This document shows, one piece after another, positions 1 to 9,977 of a stretch of DNA of 64,000 nucleotides. The notes under the pieces were generated by a model that was not told the DNA's origin, did no database searches, and worked only from the letters and a program-made list of their open reading frames with translations. This stretch comes from a bacterium (GTDB lineage: Bacteria > UBP4 > UBA4092 > JAOAEQ01): positions 1 to 64,000 of the forward strand of contig JAOAEQ010000004.1 in the NCBI GenBank assembly GCA_026416715.1, in the 5' to 3' direction. Position 1 is the first letter of the stretch. Each line of letters opens with the position of its first letter. A program made the translations under genes and the position numbers.

Positions 1-1110
1 ACCGCGACCTGCAACTGTATTCGGGTCTTTTGTATTCATTAGTTCATCCGGCACGGGGTCATAGCCCCAGTTCTCGAATAATACCCGCCGTTTCTTCTCC
101 AGATATTGTTCCGCTTGTGTGAACACTTCGTAATCTTTTTGCGTAGCTACTCTGTATCTTTTTCCCTTATTCGCTAATGCTCTTGTGCTATTTCCTCCCT
201 GTAAAACAACTACTACCATTCTCTGTCCTGCTTTCCCCGTTTGAAATTGGTTGCGCACATCTTTATCGCTCAATCCGGAACCACAACACGGACAGATAAC
301 TCTCGCCCGTGATACCGTCCCGTTCTCAGGGTCGAAATCAATTTTTTTCCCTTCAACAATTTCAAATGCAACGGTATTTTTTCTGGGTATCAACCGATAC
401 GCTACTCGTTTATTCTCTTTTTTCGCGAGCCACGTCTGACGAACTAGCGGAATTTCTGCGCCACATTTCGGATTGTTGCATTTAACGGTTCTCGCCCAGA
501 TATAACCAACTGGAATAGAACCGTCAGGGTCAGCGGGATAAAACTTCCCGAGTTCTTTTTTCGCTTCTTCGAGAACCCAAGTACCCCATTTCTTTACATC
601 TTCTAGTAACGGATTGATTTCCCTTACGCCAGCTAAATCACCGGATTTGACTTTTTTCGGTTGTCCGTATTTCTGCGGATATTCCAGTGTGCATTTTTCA
701 ATTAACACAGCAACCGGATTCAAATCGCTCGCATAAGTCTCACAGCCTAGCCGTAACGCTTCTAACGGGATCGCGCCGCCACCAGCAAACGGGTCGAGCA
801 CTTTCGGTGGTTTGCCATTATTCGCGTTTAGGATTTCTTCTCTTGCTCGGTTGATTAAATCTTTATTCAACGAATTTTCCCATTTGGAAAGATTATGGAT
901 AAACTGGACGCGTTTTAATCGTTCTTCTTCATCTTTCGGTTCAGGCGTTAAACAGGCATAAATTGACGCACGAGATGAAGCTAACGGCCGTCGTGCCCAC
1001 CAGATATGCAGTGTCGAAATATGCCCGTGTCGGATATTCTTCTCCCGAGCGGATTCTTCGCTAACTTCCTTTACCGGAAAATCTACTTCAATAAACGATT
1101 TCTTCGGCAT
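1..1110 (-). CDS. DUF1156 adenine-specific DNA methylase, N-terminal part (runs off left edge)
   Basis: Predicted N6-adenine DNA methyltransferase of the DUF1156/COG1743 family; 370 codons are present and the frame is still open at the window edge, so the C-terminus is missing. Residues 1-50 match the family's N-terminal signature ([14 protein letters not shown], then [13 protein letters not shown]). The SAM-binding motif I is [18 protein letters not shown] central insert has a Zn-ribbon-like arrangement (CNNPKC and CPCC), as usual for this family. The catalytic NPPY-type motif is not seen and probably lies outside the window. The ATG at 1108-1110 has AGAGGA upstream. The frame is also open upstream of this ATG for 81 codons, into an AlbA_2-like remnant. 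With the upstream SNF2 helicase it resembles a phage-defence locus (DISARM or helicase-methylase-ATPase type). The defence role is inference; the methylase call is firm. Confidence 0.88.
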   Translation of the reverse strand, partial: MPKKSFIEVDFPVKEVSEESAREKNIRHGHISTLHIWWARRPLASSRASIYACLTPEPKDEEERLKRVQFIHNLSKWENSLNKDLINRAREEILNANNGKPPKVLDPFAGGGAIPLEALRLGCETYASDLNPVAVLIEKCTLEYPQKYGQPKKVKSGDLAGVREINPLLEDVKKWGTWVLEEAKKELGKFYPADPDGSIPVGYIWARTVKCNNPKCGAEIPLVRQTWLAKKENKRVAYRLIPRKNTVAFEIVEGKKIDFDPENGTVSRARVICPCCGSGLSDKDVRNQFQTGKAGQRMVVVVLQGGNSTRALANKGKRYRVATQKDYEVFTQAEQYLEKKRRVLFENWGYDPVPDELMNTKDPNTVAGRG

Positions 1111-1353
1111 TTTGTATTTCCTCTTTAAGTTATATAATATAACAAAGTCAGTATTAAAGTTTGTACTGTCCGATGTTATGCAATTTTCTTTAACATAGGA
1201 TACCGCTTGAATCTGTCGTTCATTCAGCCCTAGATTGTGCAGGTATTCTTCGGTACAAATATCTTTCCGAAATAAAGTTAAAATTCCACCTGTAATCTCC
1301 TGTAATTCTAGTGCATACAATCCATACTGTCGTTTCCGATTCAGCTTATTTAA
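1111..1353 (-). pseudogene. Remnant of an AlbA_2-type ATP-binding/regulator protein C-terminus
   Basis: Between helicase and methylase there are 81 sense codons with no convincing start, bounded upstream by TAA at 1354-1356 and in frame with the methylase ATG. The translation contains [12 protein letters not shown], then [20 protein letters not shown] and [10 protein letters not shown] recognise this as the hinge and start of the C-terminal winged helix of AlbA_2/COG2865 proteins (family-like LGLNERQ.KAV.YVKE..KIT). The N-terminal AlbA_2 and ATP-binding domains are absent, and the winged helix breaks off after about ten residues. I read this as a gene largely deleted between its two neighbours. 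Because the frame is open into the methylase, an N-terminally extended methylase from a non-ATG start is possible but less likely. Confidence 0.6.
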
Positions 1354-1376
1354 TTATTTTTAAAGGTCAGTCTGAA

Positions 1377-4300
1377 TCATTTCACCACCGCAGCGTTATC
1401 CTTCCAATTTTTAATGAGATACCGAACGATACTCACTTCTTCTTCTGGCGTCAAGCAGGAAGCAGGATTCTGGATGAGGAATAGTTCAGGTTCGCTCCTA
1501 GCATTCGTTACGATATAGAGCCAATATTCATCTTTCAACCGTTGCGCCATCAGCCATTCATTCGGAGTAAGAATAACCGCTCCTTCTCTCGCGCGCGCTT
1601 TAACTTCAATATACCGATAGTTATCCTGAGCATCTTTTGACCGAATATCATACCCTAAATTCTGATGATGCACATCTTCAGCGGCTCGCCCTTGTTGTTT
1701 TTCATAATCCATCGCAACCTGCATTCCGATTCGTTCGATTTCTTCATCGGTAACCATCCGTAGTGTGGTCTCATCGGGTGAAGCTGGGATAACGCGCACT
1801 ACCCCGATAATTTTCGGATCCGTAGCATAGAGCGCTACTTCTGCTTGAATATCGTGCAGAAGTCGGTCTTTTTTGCGGAGTAAATCTTCTTTTTTTGCTT
1901 GTTCTTTTTGGACGGTCGGCTCTGGAATCGGTGCTCCCTTCATCTTTCTGGTTTCATAATCAGTTAATTTCGCATCGGAATCGAGTATCATTGCCTCCAG
2001 AGAGCGAATCCCATACTTACTTTTAATATCTGTATCTCGTTGCCGTCTAGCTAATAGTTCCTGTTTATATATTTCTAATCCATTGGTTACTACAAAGGAT
2101 TTAACCGTATCGGCATCGATGATTTGGTCTAATGGCTGGTTCAGTGTCGCATTGTCCAGTGCTGATACCGGTTTTAAGTCCCATAAAATCGCTGGGTTGA
2201 CAAAAGATAAACGGGTATGTTCTAGCTCCTGATACACCGCAAATAACCGCTTGCCAGCGATTTCGTTCTTTCCGTCTTTAATTTCTGATTCAAAAAACCA
2301 GAGGATTCCGTTCATTTTCCCATCTGGGTCAATAAAAATCGCTCCGTCACGAACCTCTGGCTCAAACTGAGTAAAGATTGTCTCTACGACCGCTTCGAGT
2401 AGCGGATGACCCATCGCCACGAATTCTGCCTGATGCTTAAATGCGTTCTCTTTATCGAACGATACGTTCGCATATTCTCGAAGTACTTCTCCATATTTAG
2501 TTTTGAAATGATGCGGTTGATTTCGCAGCTCAAATGGAACCGAAGTTATCCGCCAGAACCCGTCCTCGCGTTTATCCAGCTTGATATTAAACTTTTTTGC
2601 TGCGCGTTTGAAAAATTCTTCAATATATTCCGGGACGAGTTTGTTTTCTTTCGCGAAACGCTGTTCACCTAAAATCCTGGCTAAATCTATATGCCGAGTT
2701 GCTAACGCTTCTAAACTCGCTTCTTTTACCTTCTTTATCGCTTCTTCATCAGGAATACGTTCAAAATCTTTTAAAATATCATCCATACTCCGCCGGTTCG
2801 CTATCGCATCAACAATCAGGTCTTTAAGACTTTTCCCAACCAACACTTCGCCAACAACATCAAATACCCTATCCGAACCGAGATGTTCTCGAATCCGAGC
2901 CAATTTCTCGAACAGCTTATTTAAAATCATCCCTTCCCGAGTATCCATCGCTACCAAGTTATAAATATGGACTTCATGTTGTTGCCCATACCGATGAATC
3001 CGACCCATCCGCTGTTCTAACCGATTGGGATTCCAAGGAATATCATAGTTGACCATTAAGGAACAAAATTGAAGGTTAATCCCTTCACCGCCCGCTTCCG
3101 TTGAGACCATAATCTGTACCCGCTGCTGATTTTTAAAATCTTGTTCCGCTTGAATCCGCTGGTCGAGATTCATGCCACCATGGATGTAGGTTACCGTATA
3201 TCCCCATTTGCGGAGCTTTTCAACTAAATATTCTAAGGTGTCCCTTGCTTCAGTGAAGATAAGCAGTTTCGTTTTGGTTTGCTGAAGTTTTTCTACATCC
3301 ATCACTGTCTTCAATTCAGTCAGTTTCGTCTCAATCTCTTTCTTCTCTGCTTCCTTGGCAAGAGTGACCAGTTCAGCAAGTTTATCGATTTCGACTTTCA
3401 GTTCTTCTAACGTTTCTGCAGACGTAAATTTCTCTAACAACTCTTCTTCTTTTTTCCATCGTTCTTTTTCTTCTAAATCTTCAAGATATTCTTCATCATA
3501 ACCGATTTCTTGAATTATCTGTCCCTTTTCGTAGAGTTGCTTTAATCGTTCGTATCTACGCTCTAAAGATTTTCTAATCGCACGGATGCTGGAAGCGAGT
3601 CGTCGTTGCAAGATGGTTAAGGCGAAAGTAACATTCCGTTTTTCTTTTTGTAACGCTTTATTGAAATGTTGTTCTACATATTCGGTCACAGCATTATAGA
3701 GTTTTTTTTCGTCATCGGAAAGATAATATTTCACCGTGTCAACGTGCCGTGGCGGAAATATCGGGGTACCATCGAAATTTTTTAAATCTTCTTTCAACCG
3801 ACGGATGAATAACGGATTATCTTTATTCTGGATAGATTCGGCTAGCATCTCAGTATTTGCGAAGAATCCGGGTTCGAGTAAGTCGAGGAGTAACCGGAAA
3901 TTCTCAGGATCGCCCCGATGTGGAGTAGCGGTGAGAAACAGGAGATAATTGGTTAACTGCGATAACTGTTCCCCGAAAAAATACCGCTGCGTTTTGTTTA
4001 CCTTCTCACCATATTTATATGCCGACATTTTATGCGCTTCATCAACAATACAGAGGTCCCATCTCGAATCTTTTAACGCGAATAAAACATCGTCTTGCTT
4101 AGCGAAATCCATCGAAACGATGATTTGATTCCTATCGGTAAAAATGTTCTGTCCCCAGGAGGAATTCATTACTCCTCTATCTAGGAGTATGAAATTTTCT
4201 TGGAACTTCTCCTTCATTTCCCGCAGCCATTGGTCTTTCAGATGTCCAGGAACAACGATCAGTACCCGCTCGACTAAACCCCGATACTTCAGCTCTTTCA

Positions 4301-4715
4301 GCAGTAATCCGGCCATGATGGTTTTCCCTGCACCAGGGTCATCCGCTAGCATAAATCGTATCCGTGGATTCTGAATAATGTAATGGTAAACCGCTTCAAT
4401 CTGATGCGGTAACGGGTCGATTTGAGAGACATTGACCGCATAAAGCGGGTCGAACTGGAACGCATTCCGGATACGGTGCGATTCGAGATACAAAAATAAT
4501 GTTTCGCCATCAGCCGTGAATTGGTATGGTTTCTCTTCGATAATCTCAACCGTTTTTAAATCCTCTTCAGAAAAAATCGAATTGTAATATTGACGGGTAT
4601 TTAATCCTACCGCTTCAATACGAATTCGCGTTCCGCTAAACGGTTGAACTGATATCACCCTGACTCGCTCCGGCCAAAACGGTCCTTTGAGGATAGTTCC
4701 CAGCTGAATTGGCAT
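1377..4715 (-). CDS. SNF2-family DEAH helicase with C-terminal DUF3883 (defence-type)
   Basis: A 1112-residue superfamily 2 DNA translocase. Walker A is DDPGAGKT (about 125-132), the DEAH box is VDEAHKM (about 224-230), and the C-terminal helicase lobe holds HGGMNLDQR and QRMGRIHRYGQ (arginine finger). A charged coiled-coil-like stretch rich in E and K lies around 400-490. The end of the protein is a DUF3883 domain (DMHH-like GRAAEDVHHQNLGYDI, then YIEVKARA), often found at the C-terminus of defence helicases such as DrmD-like proteins. The start is supported by AGGAG nine bases before the ATG and by a promoter 48-77 bases upstream. It is followed by an AlbA_2-like remnant and a DUF1156 methylase, so it probably translocates DNA in a restriction- or DISARM/Hma-like system whose other genes lie left of the window. 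Confidence 0.9.
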   Translation of the reverse strand: MPIQLGTILKGPFWPERVRVISVQPFSGTRIRIEAVGLNTRQYYNSIFSEEDLKTVEIIEEKPYQFTADGETLFLYLESHRIRNAFQFDPLYAVNVSQIDPLPHQIEAVYHYIIQNPRIRFMLADDPGAGKTIMAGLLLKELKYRGLVERVLIVVPGHLKDQWLREMKEKFQENFILLDRGVMNSSWGQNIFTDRNQIIVSMDFAKQDDVLFALKDSRWDLCIVDEAHKMSAYKYGEKVNKTQRYFFGEQLSQLTNYLLFLTATPHRGDPENFRLLLDLLEPGFFANTEMLAESIQNKDNPLFIRRLKEDLKNFDGTPIFPPRHVDTVKYYLSDDEKKLYNAVTEYVEQHFNKALQKEKRNVTFALTILQRRLASSIRAIRKSLERRYERLKQLYEKGQIIQEIGYDEEYLEDLEEKERWKKEEELLEKFTSAETLEELKVEIDKLAELVTLAKEAEKKEIETKLTELKTVMDVEKLQQTKTKLLIFTEARDTLEYLVEKLRKWGYTVTYIHGGMNLDQRIQAEQDFKNQQRVQIMVSTEAGGEGINLQFCSLMVNYDIPWNPNRLEQRMGRIHRYGQQHEVHIYNLVAMDTREGMILNKLFEKLARIREHLGSDRVFDVVGEVLVGKSLKDLIVDAIANRRSMDDILKDFERIPDEEAIKKVKEASLEALATRHIDLARILGEQRFAKENKLVPEYIEEFFKRAAKKFNIKLDKREDGFWRITSVPFELRNQPHHFKTKYGEVLREYANVSFDKENAFKHQAEFVAMGHPLLEAVVETIFTQFEPEVRDGAIFIDPDGKMNGILWFFESEIKDGKNEIAGKRLFAVYQELEHTRLSFVNPAILWDLKPVSALDNATLNQPLDQIIDADTVKSFVVTNGLEIYKQELLARRQRDTDIKSKYGIRSLEAMILDSDAKLTDYETRKMKGAPIPEPTVQKEQAKKEDLLRKKDRLLHDIQAEVALYATDPKIIGVVRVIPASPDETTLRMVTDEEIERIGMQVAMDYEKQQGRAAEDVHHQNLGYDIRSKDAQDNYRYIEVKARAREGAVILTPNEWLMAQRLKDEYWLYIVTNARSEPELFLIQNPASCLTPEEEVSIVRYLIKNWKDNAAVVK

Positions 4716-5082
4716 TCAATAAACTCCTGAAAAAATCATATTTTGAAATTATATGTGAGTGTAATTGTATACCTAATTCTCTAGTCAGGTCAAGATATAA
4801 TTGTTGGCGGAAATCTTTCCTGATGTTTTCTTCACTTTATGCAACAATTCTACGCTGCTGCGAATCCGTTTTCGCATTGGATGTTATTTTTGAGCACATT
4901 GTCCCTTGATTCCATAAACTATTGATATTCGATAACATAAACCGATTTAGGTATAGGCGCTATAATTTTAAGAAACAGATACAATATTCTAAAAAGATAA
5001 GTTTTATGTTGGAAATGTAAACCTGTAGTTCTACCGAAAGTGGTACAGATAGCAACTGGATATTGCGCGAATAGATTCTGAA
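4716..5082. other. Intergenic region between ftsY and the helicase
   Basis: 367 bases without a supported gene. The left part holds the helicase SD (AGGAG) and promoter. The right part (about 4800-5082) is AT-rich; I see no recognisable hairpin terminator, RNA or coding remnant in it. Confidence 0.6.
4764..4793 (-). promoter_or_regulatory. Sigma70-type promoter of the helicase-methylase locus
   Basis: Read on the minus strand: TTGACC (4788-4793), an 18-base spacer, then TACAAT (4764-4769). It lies 48 bases before the helicase ATG and is the only good match in this intergenic region. Confidence 0.55.
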
Positions 5083-6012
5083 CTAGTCTGTAGCAAAAAG
5101 AGCGGAAACAAAATCTTGTGGTGAGAAATCGCGAAGGTCATCGATTGTTTCCCCGATTCCAATAAGTTTTACCGGTAGTTGTAGTTCATCTCGAATAGTA
5201 ATAATAATTCCACCTTTTGCCGTGCCGTCAAGTTTGGTTAGTATCAATCCGGTAACTGCGATAGCATTCTTAAATAATTTCGCTTGCGAGACTGCATTCT
5301 GGCCGGTCGTTGCATCCAGCACCAGAAGTATTTCCGGTTTGATTTCCGGTAGTTCCCGAGAGATGACCCGTTGGATTTTTTTTAATTCTTCCATCAGATT
5401 ATATTTGGTATGTAGCCGTCCTGCGGTATCAATAATCAAAATATCTACTTTTCTCGCTTTACTTGCAGCGATCGCATCATAGACTACCGCAGCAGGATCA
5501 GCTCCCGGTTGATGTTTAACTATTTCACAACCAGCACGTTGTGCCCAAATATCAAGCTGGTCTATCGCCGCAGCACGGAATGTATCAGCAGCGGCGATAA
5601 GTACTTTTTTCCCTGACCGCTGGTATCGGGCAGCGAGTTTGCCGATAGTCGTTGTTTTACCTGTACCATTAACCCCAACAATGAGAATAACCGTTGGTTT
5701 CAGACTTTCACTGATCAGAATTTCATGGGGAGTATCATTAAGAATACGGAGTATTTCTTGCTGTAACGCTTCGCGAAGTTGCTCGGGGGTTAGGATTCGT
5801 CCGGCATTAAGTTCAGTTCGTAAATCTTCAATCATCCGCATCGTGGTTGATACGCCGACATCGCTTGTAATCAGCACTTCTTCAAGTTCAGCAAGCATCG
5901 CTTCATCAAGTTTTTTCCCACCGAACAAAAGATTATTTACTTTTTTAACCAGTTGATTACGTGTTGCGGTTAATCCACGTTTGAGTGAAGCAAATAAGTT
6001 TGAGCCGTTCAT
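5083..6012 (-). CDS. ftsY: Signal recognition particle receptor FtsY
   Basis: GTPase that docks SRP-ribosome complexes at the inner membrane. At 309 residues it has the N and G domains but not the long acidic A domain of proteobacterial FtsY. The N domain (about 1-95) has the typical SDVGVSTTMRMIEDLR helix. G motifs are GVNGTGKT (113-120), DTFRAAAIDQL, DTAGRLHT and TKLDGTAKGG; the C-terminus FSPQDFVSALF is typical. It follows smc by 62 bases on the same strand, a common smc-ftsY pair. No SD precedes the ATG; the short gap is AT-rich with TATAAA-like words, so it may have its own promoter or be read from smc. Confidence 0.97.
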   Translation of the reverse strand: MNGSNLFASLKRGLTATRNQLVKKVNNLLFGGKKLDEAMLAELEEVLITSDVGVSTTMRMIEDLRTELNAGRILTPEQLREALQQEILRILNDTPHEILISESLKPTVILIVGVNGTGKTTTIGKLAARYQRSGKKVLIAAADTFRAAAIDQLDIWAQRAGCEIVKHQPGADPAAVVYDAIAASKARKVDILIIDTAGRLHTKYNLMEELKKIQRVISRELPEIKPEILLVLDATTGQNAVSQAKLFKNAIAVTGLILTKLDGTAKGGIIITIRDELQLPVKLIGIGETIDDLRDFSPQDFVSALFATD

Positions 6013-6074
6013 TTTAGTCTATGATTTATACTTTATAGGTAATGAGCCATATAAGCACTGTAACTTTTGCATCT

Positions 6075-9000
6075 TTAATCAACTTTAGTTTCTGTAACTT
6101 CTTTGGTTTTCGGAAGGATTGCTTTGTTGAAATCAAGACTGAGCGTTAACTCGCCACCATACCAAGCTTGTCCGGTCATTTTTACAGCAATCACTTTCGA
6201 TACTCCCGGTTCTTCCATGGTGACGCCATACAGAACATCAGCAGCTTCCATCGTCCGTTTATTGTGTGTCATAATGATGAATTGCGATTGGGTGGTTAAC
6301 TCTTTAATCAAGTCAGTAAACCGCCCGATATTAACATCGTCGAGAGGCGCATCTATTTCATCTAATACACAAAACGGGCTCGGTTTAAGCCGATAGATGG
6401 CAAACAGCAGTGCAATTGCGGATAATGCTTTTTCTCCTCCGGATAATAAGGTTATACTTTGCAGTTTTTTCCCTGGCGGATTCACCATGATCTCAATGCC
6501 AGATTCGTTAATATTCTCTGTATCTAACAGAGTTAACTGAGCTTGCCCTCCACGGAATACCTGGCGAAATACTTCGTGGAAATTCGCTTGAATCCGGGCA
6601 AAGGTTTCTGCGAACCGTTCTTTTGTTGTCCGATTAATATGCGTTATGGTCGCGATAAGTTGTTCTTTTGCATCGGTTAAATCTTTCTCCTGTTGAGTTA
6701 AAAATTCTAACCGTTGTTTTAACGTTTCATATTCTTCAATAGAACCTGGACTAACCGGTCCGACCCGTTGTATTTTCGACTTTAATTCATGAATACGAGA
6801 TTCTTTCCCTGTCGAATCTAACGCAGATAACGATTCTGGCAATTCCGGAACTTGGCACGTCCGCAAGTCAGTCTGATAGGTTTCAAGAATATGCTGATAC
6901 ATAGTTTCCATCCGCATCCGGAGTTGGGCAAGCTGAATCTCGCAGTCGCGCAGGTCGTTCTGTTTTCCATTTTGGTCACGGCGGTATCCCTGTATCTTTT
7001 CGGCTAATGTATCCAGCGATTGGTTCAATGTATCTCGTTCCTGCTGAAGCTCAATTAACCGTTTGCTAACTTCATCTTTTTTGCCCAAAAGTACCGTGAG
7101 CCGGTCTTCAGCAGTTTGAATATTCTTCTCGGCATTGGTTTTTTTGTCTAAATATGTCTGATAGAGGATATTTTTCTGATTTAATTCTATATTTCGTTCG
7201 TTAATTTCATTTACAATTCGGGTTAATGTTTCGGTAAGATTCTGTTTCCGATTTCGTATTTCAACTAATTGAATCTGGATAGCAGTTAATTCGTGAATCT
7301 TTCCGTCTTTATTTTTTACCACTGTTTCGATTTGATTCCGGAATTCGACCAATGCAGCTTGATTCTCTTTTAGGGTTTTTTCTAACTCTTCAGCCTGTTT
7401 CGATAACGCCGTTTTTTGAGCGATTAATTTCTGTTCATCATTGATTAAATTGGACAAAATTACCGATACAGCCTCAACTTCATTTTGTGCATGGTGTTGC
7501 TGTTTTATCAACGAATCTAAGTCACGATGTAATCCGGTAAACTCAAGTTCTGAATCAAAAAGCAATAATTGTTGTTGCTCAACTTGTTTCTGATTCTGTT
7601 CGATTTGACGAGTCACCGAGGTAAGTTGAGAGGTGGTGTGGTCGATTTGGTGTTCTAATTGGCTAATTTGGTCAATAAGTTCATGCAACTCGCGATCTCG
7701 GGCAAATAACTGGGCTGATTCTGGTATCCCACTGCTTATTTGGCCACTGCTGGTTACCGTATCCCCTTCCAAGGTTACACATTGAATCCCTTCAGGAATT
7801 TGGGACATAATTCGAAATGCGGTATCGAGTGTATCAACCACCAGCGTATTTCCCAATACCCAATGTACTACCGCTTTATATTTAACGTCATAAGCCGCTA
7901 AATCGGTTGCTAAACCAATAACCCCAGGTGATGTTAAAACTTCCGTAGGTATTGTTAGTTGATTCGTTTGGTTAAGTTGGTCAAGAATAAGAATCGTAAC
8001 CCGACCTGATTTTTTCTGTTTCAAAAACGACATTACTTGTTTCGCTACCGCAGTATTTTCAATTACTAGAAACTGTGCCGCGGTTTCGAGCGCTGCAGCT
8101 AATGCTAGTTCATAGTTCGCTTCCGGTCGAATCAATTCTGCTACGGTTCCCAATAACCCTGGAAACGTTTCTCTCGCTTGTAACAATGTTTTGGGTCCCT
8201 GATAGTATCCTTCAAAACTTTCTCGTAAAGCGACTAACGATTCTTTCCGAGCAACTTTATTATTGTATTCAGATTTCAACTGGTCTAAGATACCCGCAAG
8301 TTTCTGGTGCTGTTGTAGGAGCTGCTGTTTAACTGATTGCTGCTGTTTAATTTTCTCTTTTCCTGCAGAAACAATTTGTTCGACGTTTTCGAGTTGTTTT
8401 CTAAGGGTAGCAACCCGAGCAGTTAGTTCATCCACCATTTGTTGCTTGTGCGTCAGATTTTGTTCAGTCTGGTGTTTTTGAGCGATAATTGATTCTAGAT
8501 TGGCGTTTATCCGCGAGATAAGTTCACGGAGTTCGGTATATTGTTTATTCTGCGCTGCGATAGATAAGGTTGTTTCCTGAACGTTTTGTTCGAGCTGTTG
8601 GAGTTGTACCGCAAGTTGTTCAATAGTTGTTGTTTGTTCAGCAACCATCTGTTCGATTTTTTGTTCCTGTTCGGCGACCTGACTGCATTCTTGTTTAATG
8701 GGATCAACTGATGCGGTAAGTTCAGTGATTCGTTCGTTAATCTGCTGGATATCGCGAGTTATCGTTTCGAGAGATTCATCTGCTGCGGTAATCTGGTTTT
8801 TAGCAATAGAAATTTGCGCTTGTTGTTCTTGCATTTCTCGGTCAATATCCTGCCGTTCCTGTTGAATCGCTAGAAGTCTCTTTTCGCTATCGGTTAAATG
8901 GGTTTTTATTGTTTCCTGTTCCGCTTCCAGTTTGTCGATAGCCACAGTAATCTGGCTCATTTCATCCTGGAGCTGATGCAATTTTCCCTGCTGGGTTTGT

Positions 9001-9722
9001 TCTTCAGTAAATAATCGGTCATATTCGGTCTTATGCAAATATATCTCTAATAATTTTAATTCATTAAAATATTCTTGATATCGTTGGGTAGCGCGCGCCG
9101 CGCGTTCTACTAAACTCACCTGCTTTCGTACTTCTGCGATAACATCATGGAGCCGTAATAAGTTTTGTTCAGTCCGTTCAAGTTTACGGATCGCTTCATC
9201 TTTTCTAGTTTCATATTTGGTTATACCAGCTGCTTCTTCAAAAACAAACCGTCGTTCTTGCGGTTTCTGGGAAAGTAATAAATCCATTTTCCCCTGTTCC
9301 ATAATCGCATAAGCATGGGAGCCAATTCCGGTATCCATAAACAGTTCTTCAATATCTTTCAGTCGGCAAGGAACCTTGTTGATTAGATATTCGCTCTCGC
9401 CGGAACGAAACAAACGGCGAGTTACGGTAACTTCATTATATCCTAATGGTAACACATTTTCAGTCTCCGCTAAGGTTAAACTCACTTCCGCTAAACTCGT
9501 TGCTGGTCGAACTGCGCTCCCATTCCAGATAATATCTGCCATCCGGTCGCAACGCAGGATCTTCGGACTCTGTTCACCGAGCACCCAGCGGATTGCATCT
9601 AAGAGATTACTTTTCCCGCAACCATTAGGACCTACAATGACACTGATACCAGGCCCGAACTCTAAAACCGTCTCATCGACAAACGATTTGAATCCAAGTA
9701 ATTCCAATTTCTTAAGATACAT
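6075..9722 (-). CDS. smc: Chromosome partition protein SMC
   Basis: Full-length condensin ATPase of 1215 residues. The N-terminal head has Walker A GPNGCGKS (31-38). The C-terminal head has the ABC signature LLSGGEKALSAIA and Walker B FCVLDEIDAPLDD. The heads are separated by two long Gln/Glu-rich coiled coils and a hinge domain around 515-640 (begins about FEGYYQGPKTLL). The length and layout are normal. It compacts and segregates the chromosome with ScpA/ScpB, which are not in the window. The ATG directly precedes the conserved MYLKKLELLGFKSF start. ftsY follows on the same strand. Confidence 0.97.
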   Translation of the reverse strand: MYLKKLELLGFKSFVDETVLEFGPGISVIVGPNGCGKSNLLDAIRWVLGEQSPKILRCDRMADIIWNGSAVRPATSLAEVSLTLAETENVLPLGYNEVTVTRRLFRSGESEYLINKVPCRLKDIEELFMDTGIGSHAYAIMEQGKMDLLLSQKPQERRFVFEEAAGITKYETRKDEAIRKLERTEQNLLRLHDVIAEVRKQVSLVERAARATQRYQEYFNELKLLEIYLHKTEYDRLFTEEQTQQGKLHQLQDEMSQITVAIDKLEAEQETIKTHLTDSEKRLLAIQQERQDIDREMQEQQAQISIAKNQITAADESLETITRDIQQINERITELTASVDPIKQECSQVAEQEQKIEQMVAEQTTTIEQLAVQLQQLEQNVQETTLSIAAQNKQYTELRELISRINANLESIIAQKHQTEQNLTHKQQMVDELTARVATLRKQLENVEQIVSAGKEKIKQQQSVKQQLLQQHQKLAGILDQLKSEYNNKVARKESLVALRESFEGYYQGPKTLLQARETFPGLLGTVAELIRPEANYELALAAALETAAQFLVIENTAVAKQVMSFLKQKKSGRVTILILDQLNQTNQLTIPTEVLTSPGVIGLATDLAAYDVKYKAVVHWVLGNTLVVDTLDTAFRIMSQIPEGIQCVTLEGDTVTSSGQISSGIPESAQLFARDRELHELIDQISQLEHQIDHTTSQLTSVTRQIEQNQKQVEQQQLLLFDSELEFTGLHRDLDSLIKQQHHAQNEVEAVSVILSNLINDEQKLIAQKTALSKQAEELEKTLKENQAALVEFRNQIETVVKNKDGKIHELTAIQIQLVEIRNRKQNLTETLTRIVNEINERNIELNQKNILYQTYLDKKTNAEKNIQTAEDRLTVLLGKKDEVSKRLIELQQERDTLNQSLDTLAEKIQGYRRDQNGKQNDLRDCEIQLAQLRMRMETMYQHILETYQTDLRTCQVPELPESLSALDSTGKESRIHELKSKIQRVGPVSPGSIEEYETLKQRLEFLTQQEKDLTDAKEQLIATITHINRTTKERFAETFARIQANFHEVFRQVFRGGQAQLTLLDTENINESGIEIMVNPPGKKLQSITLLSGGEKALSAIALLFAIYRLKPSPFCVLDEIDAPLDDVNIGRFTDLIKELTTQSQFIIMTHNKRTMEAADVLYGVTMEEPGVSKVIAVKMTGQAWYGGELTLSLDFNKAILPKTKEVTETKVD

Positions 9723-9818
9723 ATTAGAACACCGATTACACCGATTTCTAAATTTGATTGTATCAATTAAATCGCTGTAATTGCGTTTTAGTTTCTGTAA
9801 TTACTTTTTTATATTTTT

Positions 9819-9846
9819 AGTATAACATCATACACTATTTAGCCAA
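9819..9846 (-). promoter_or_regulatory. Likely smc promoter
   Basis: Minus strand: TTGGCT (9841-9846), 16-base spacer, TATACT (9819-9824), about 97 bases before the smc ATG. An inverted repeat AATATC...GATATT (about 9845-9862) overlaps the -35 and could be an operator; that is speculative. Confidence 0.45.
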
Positions 9847-9894
9847 TATCTAACAAGATATTGAACAAAATGAATACAGTGCTATACATTTAAC

Positions 9895-9923
9895 TTGACA
9901 GAACTTCAATAATTCAATACACT
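9895..9923 (+). promoter_or_regulatory. Strong sigma70 promoter for the DUF6485-like gene
   Basis: TTGACA (9895-9900), exactly 17 bases, TACACT (9918-9923), 54 bases before the ATG at 9978. Together with the smc promoter it makes this a divergent promoter region. Confidence 0.65.
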
Positions 9924-9977
9924 TTATACCAAAATTTATAGTAGTTTATTTATACTTAATCAGGGGATAAACAATCT

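Noticed and set aside
8263-8481. Cys-rich ORF on the plus strand inside smc
   Set aside because: It is an antisense shadow of the Gln-rich coiled-coil codons of smc; no SD or family signal.
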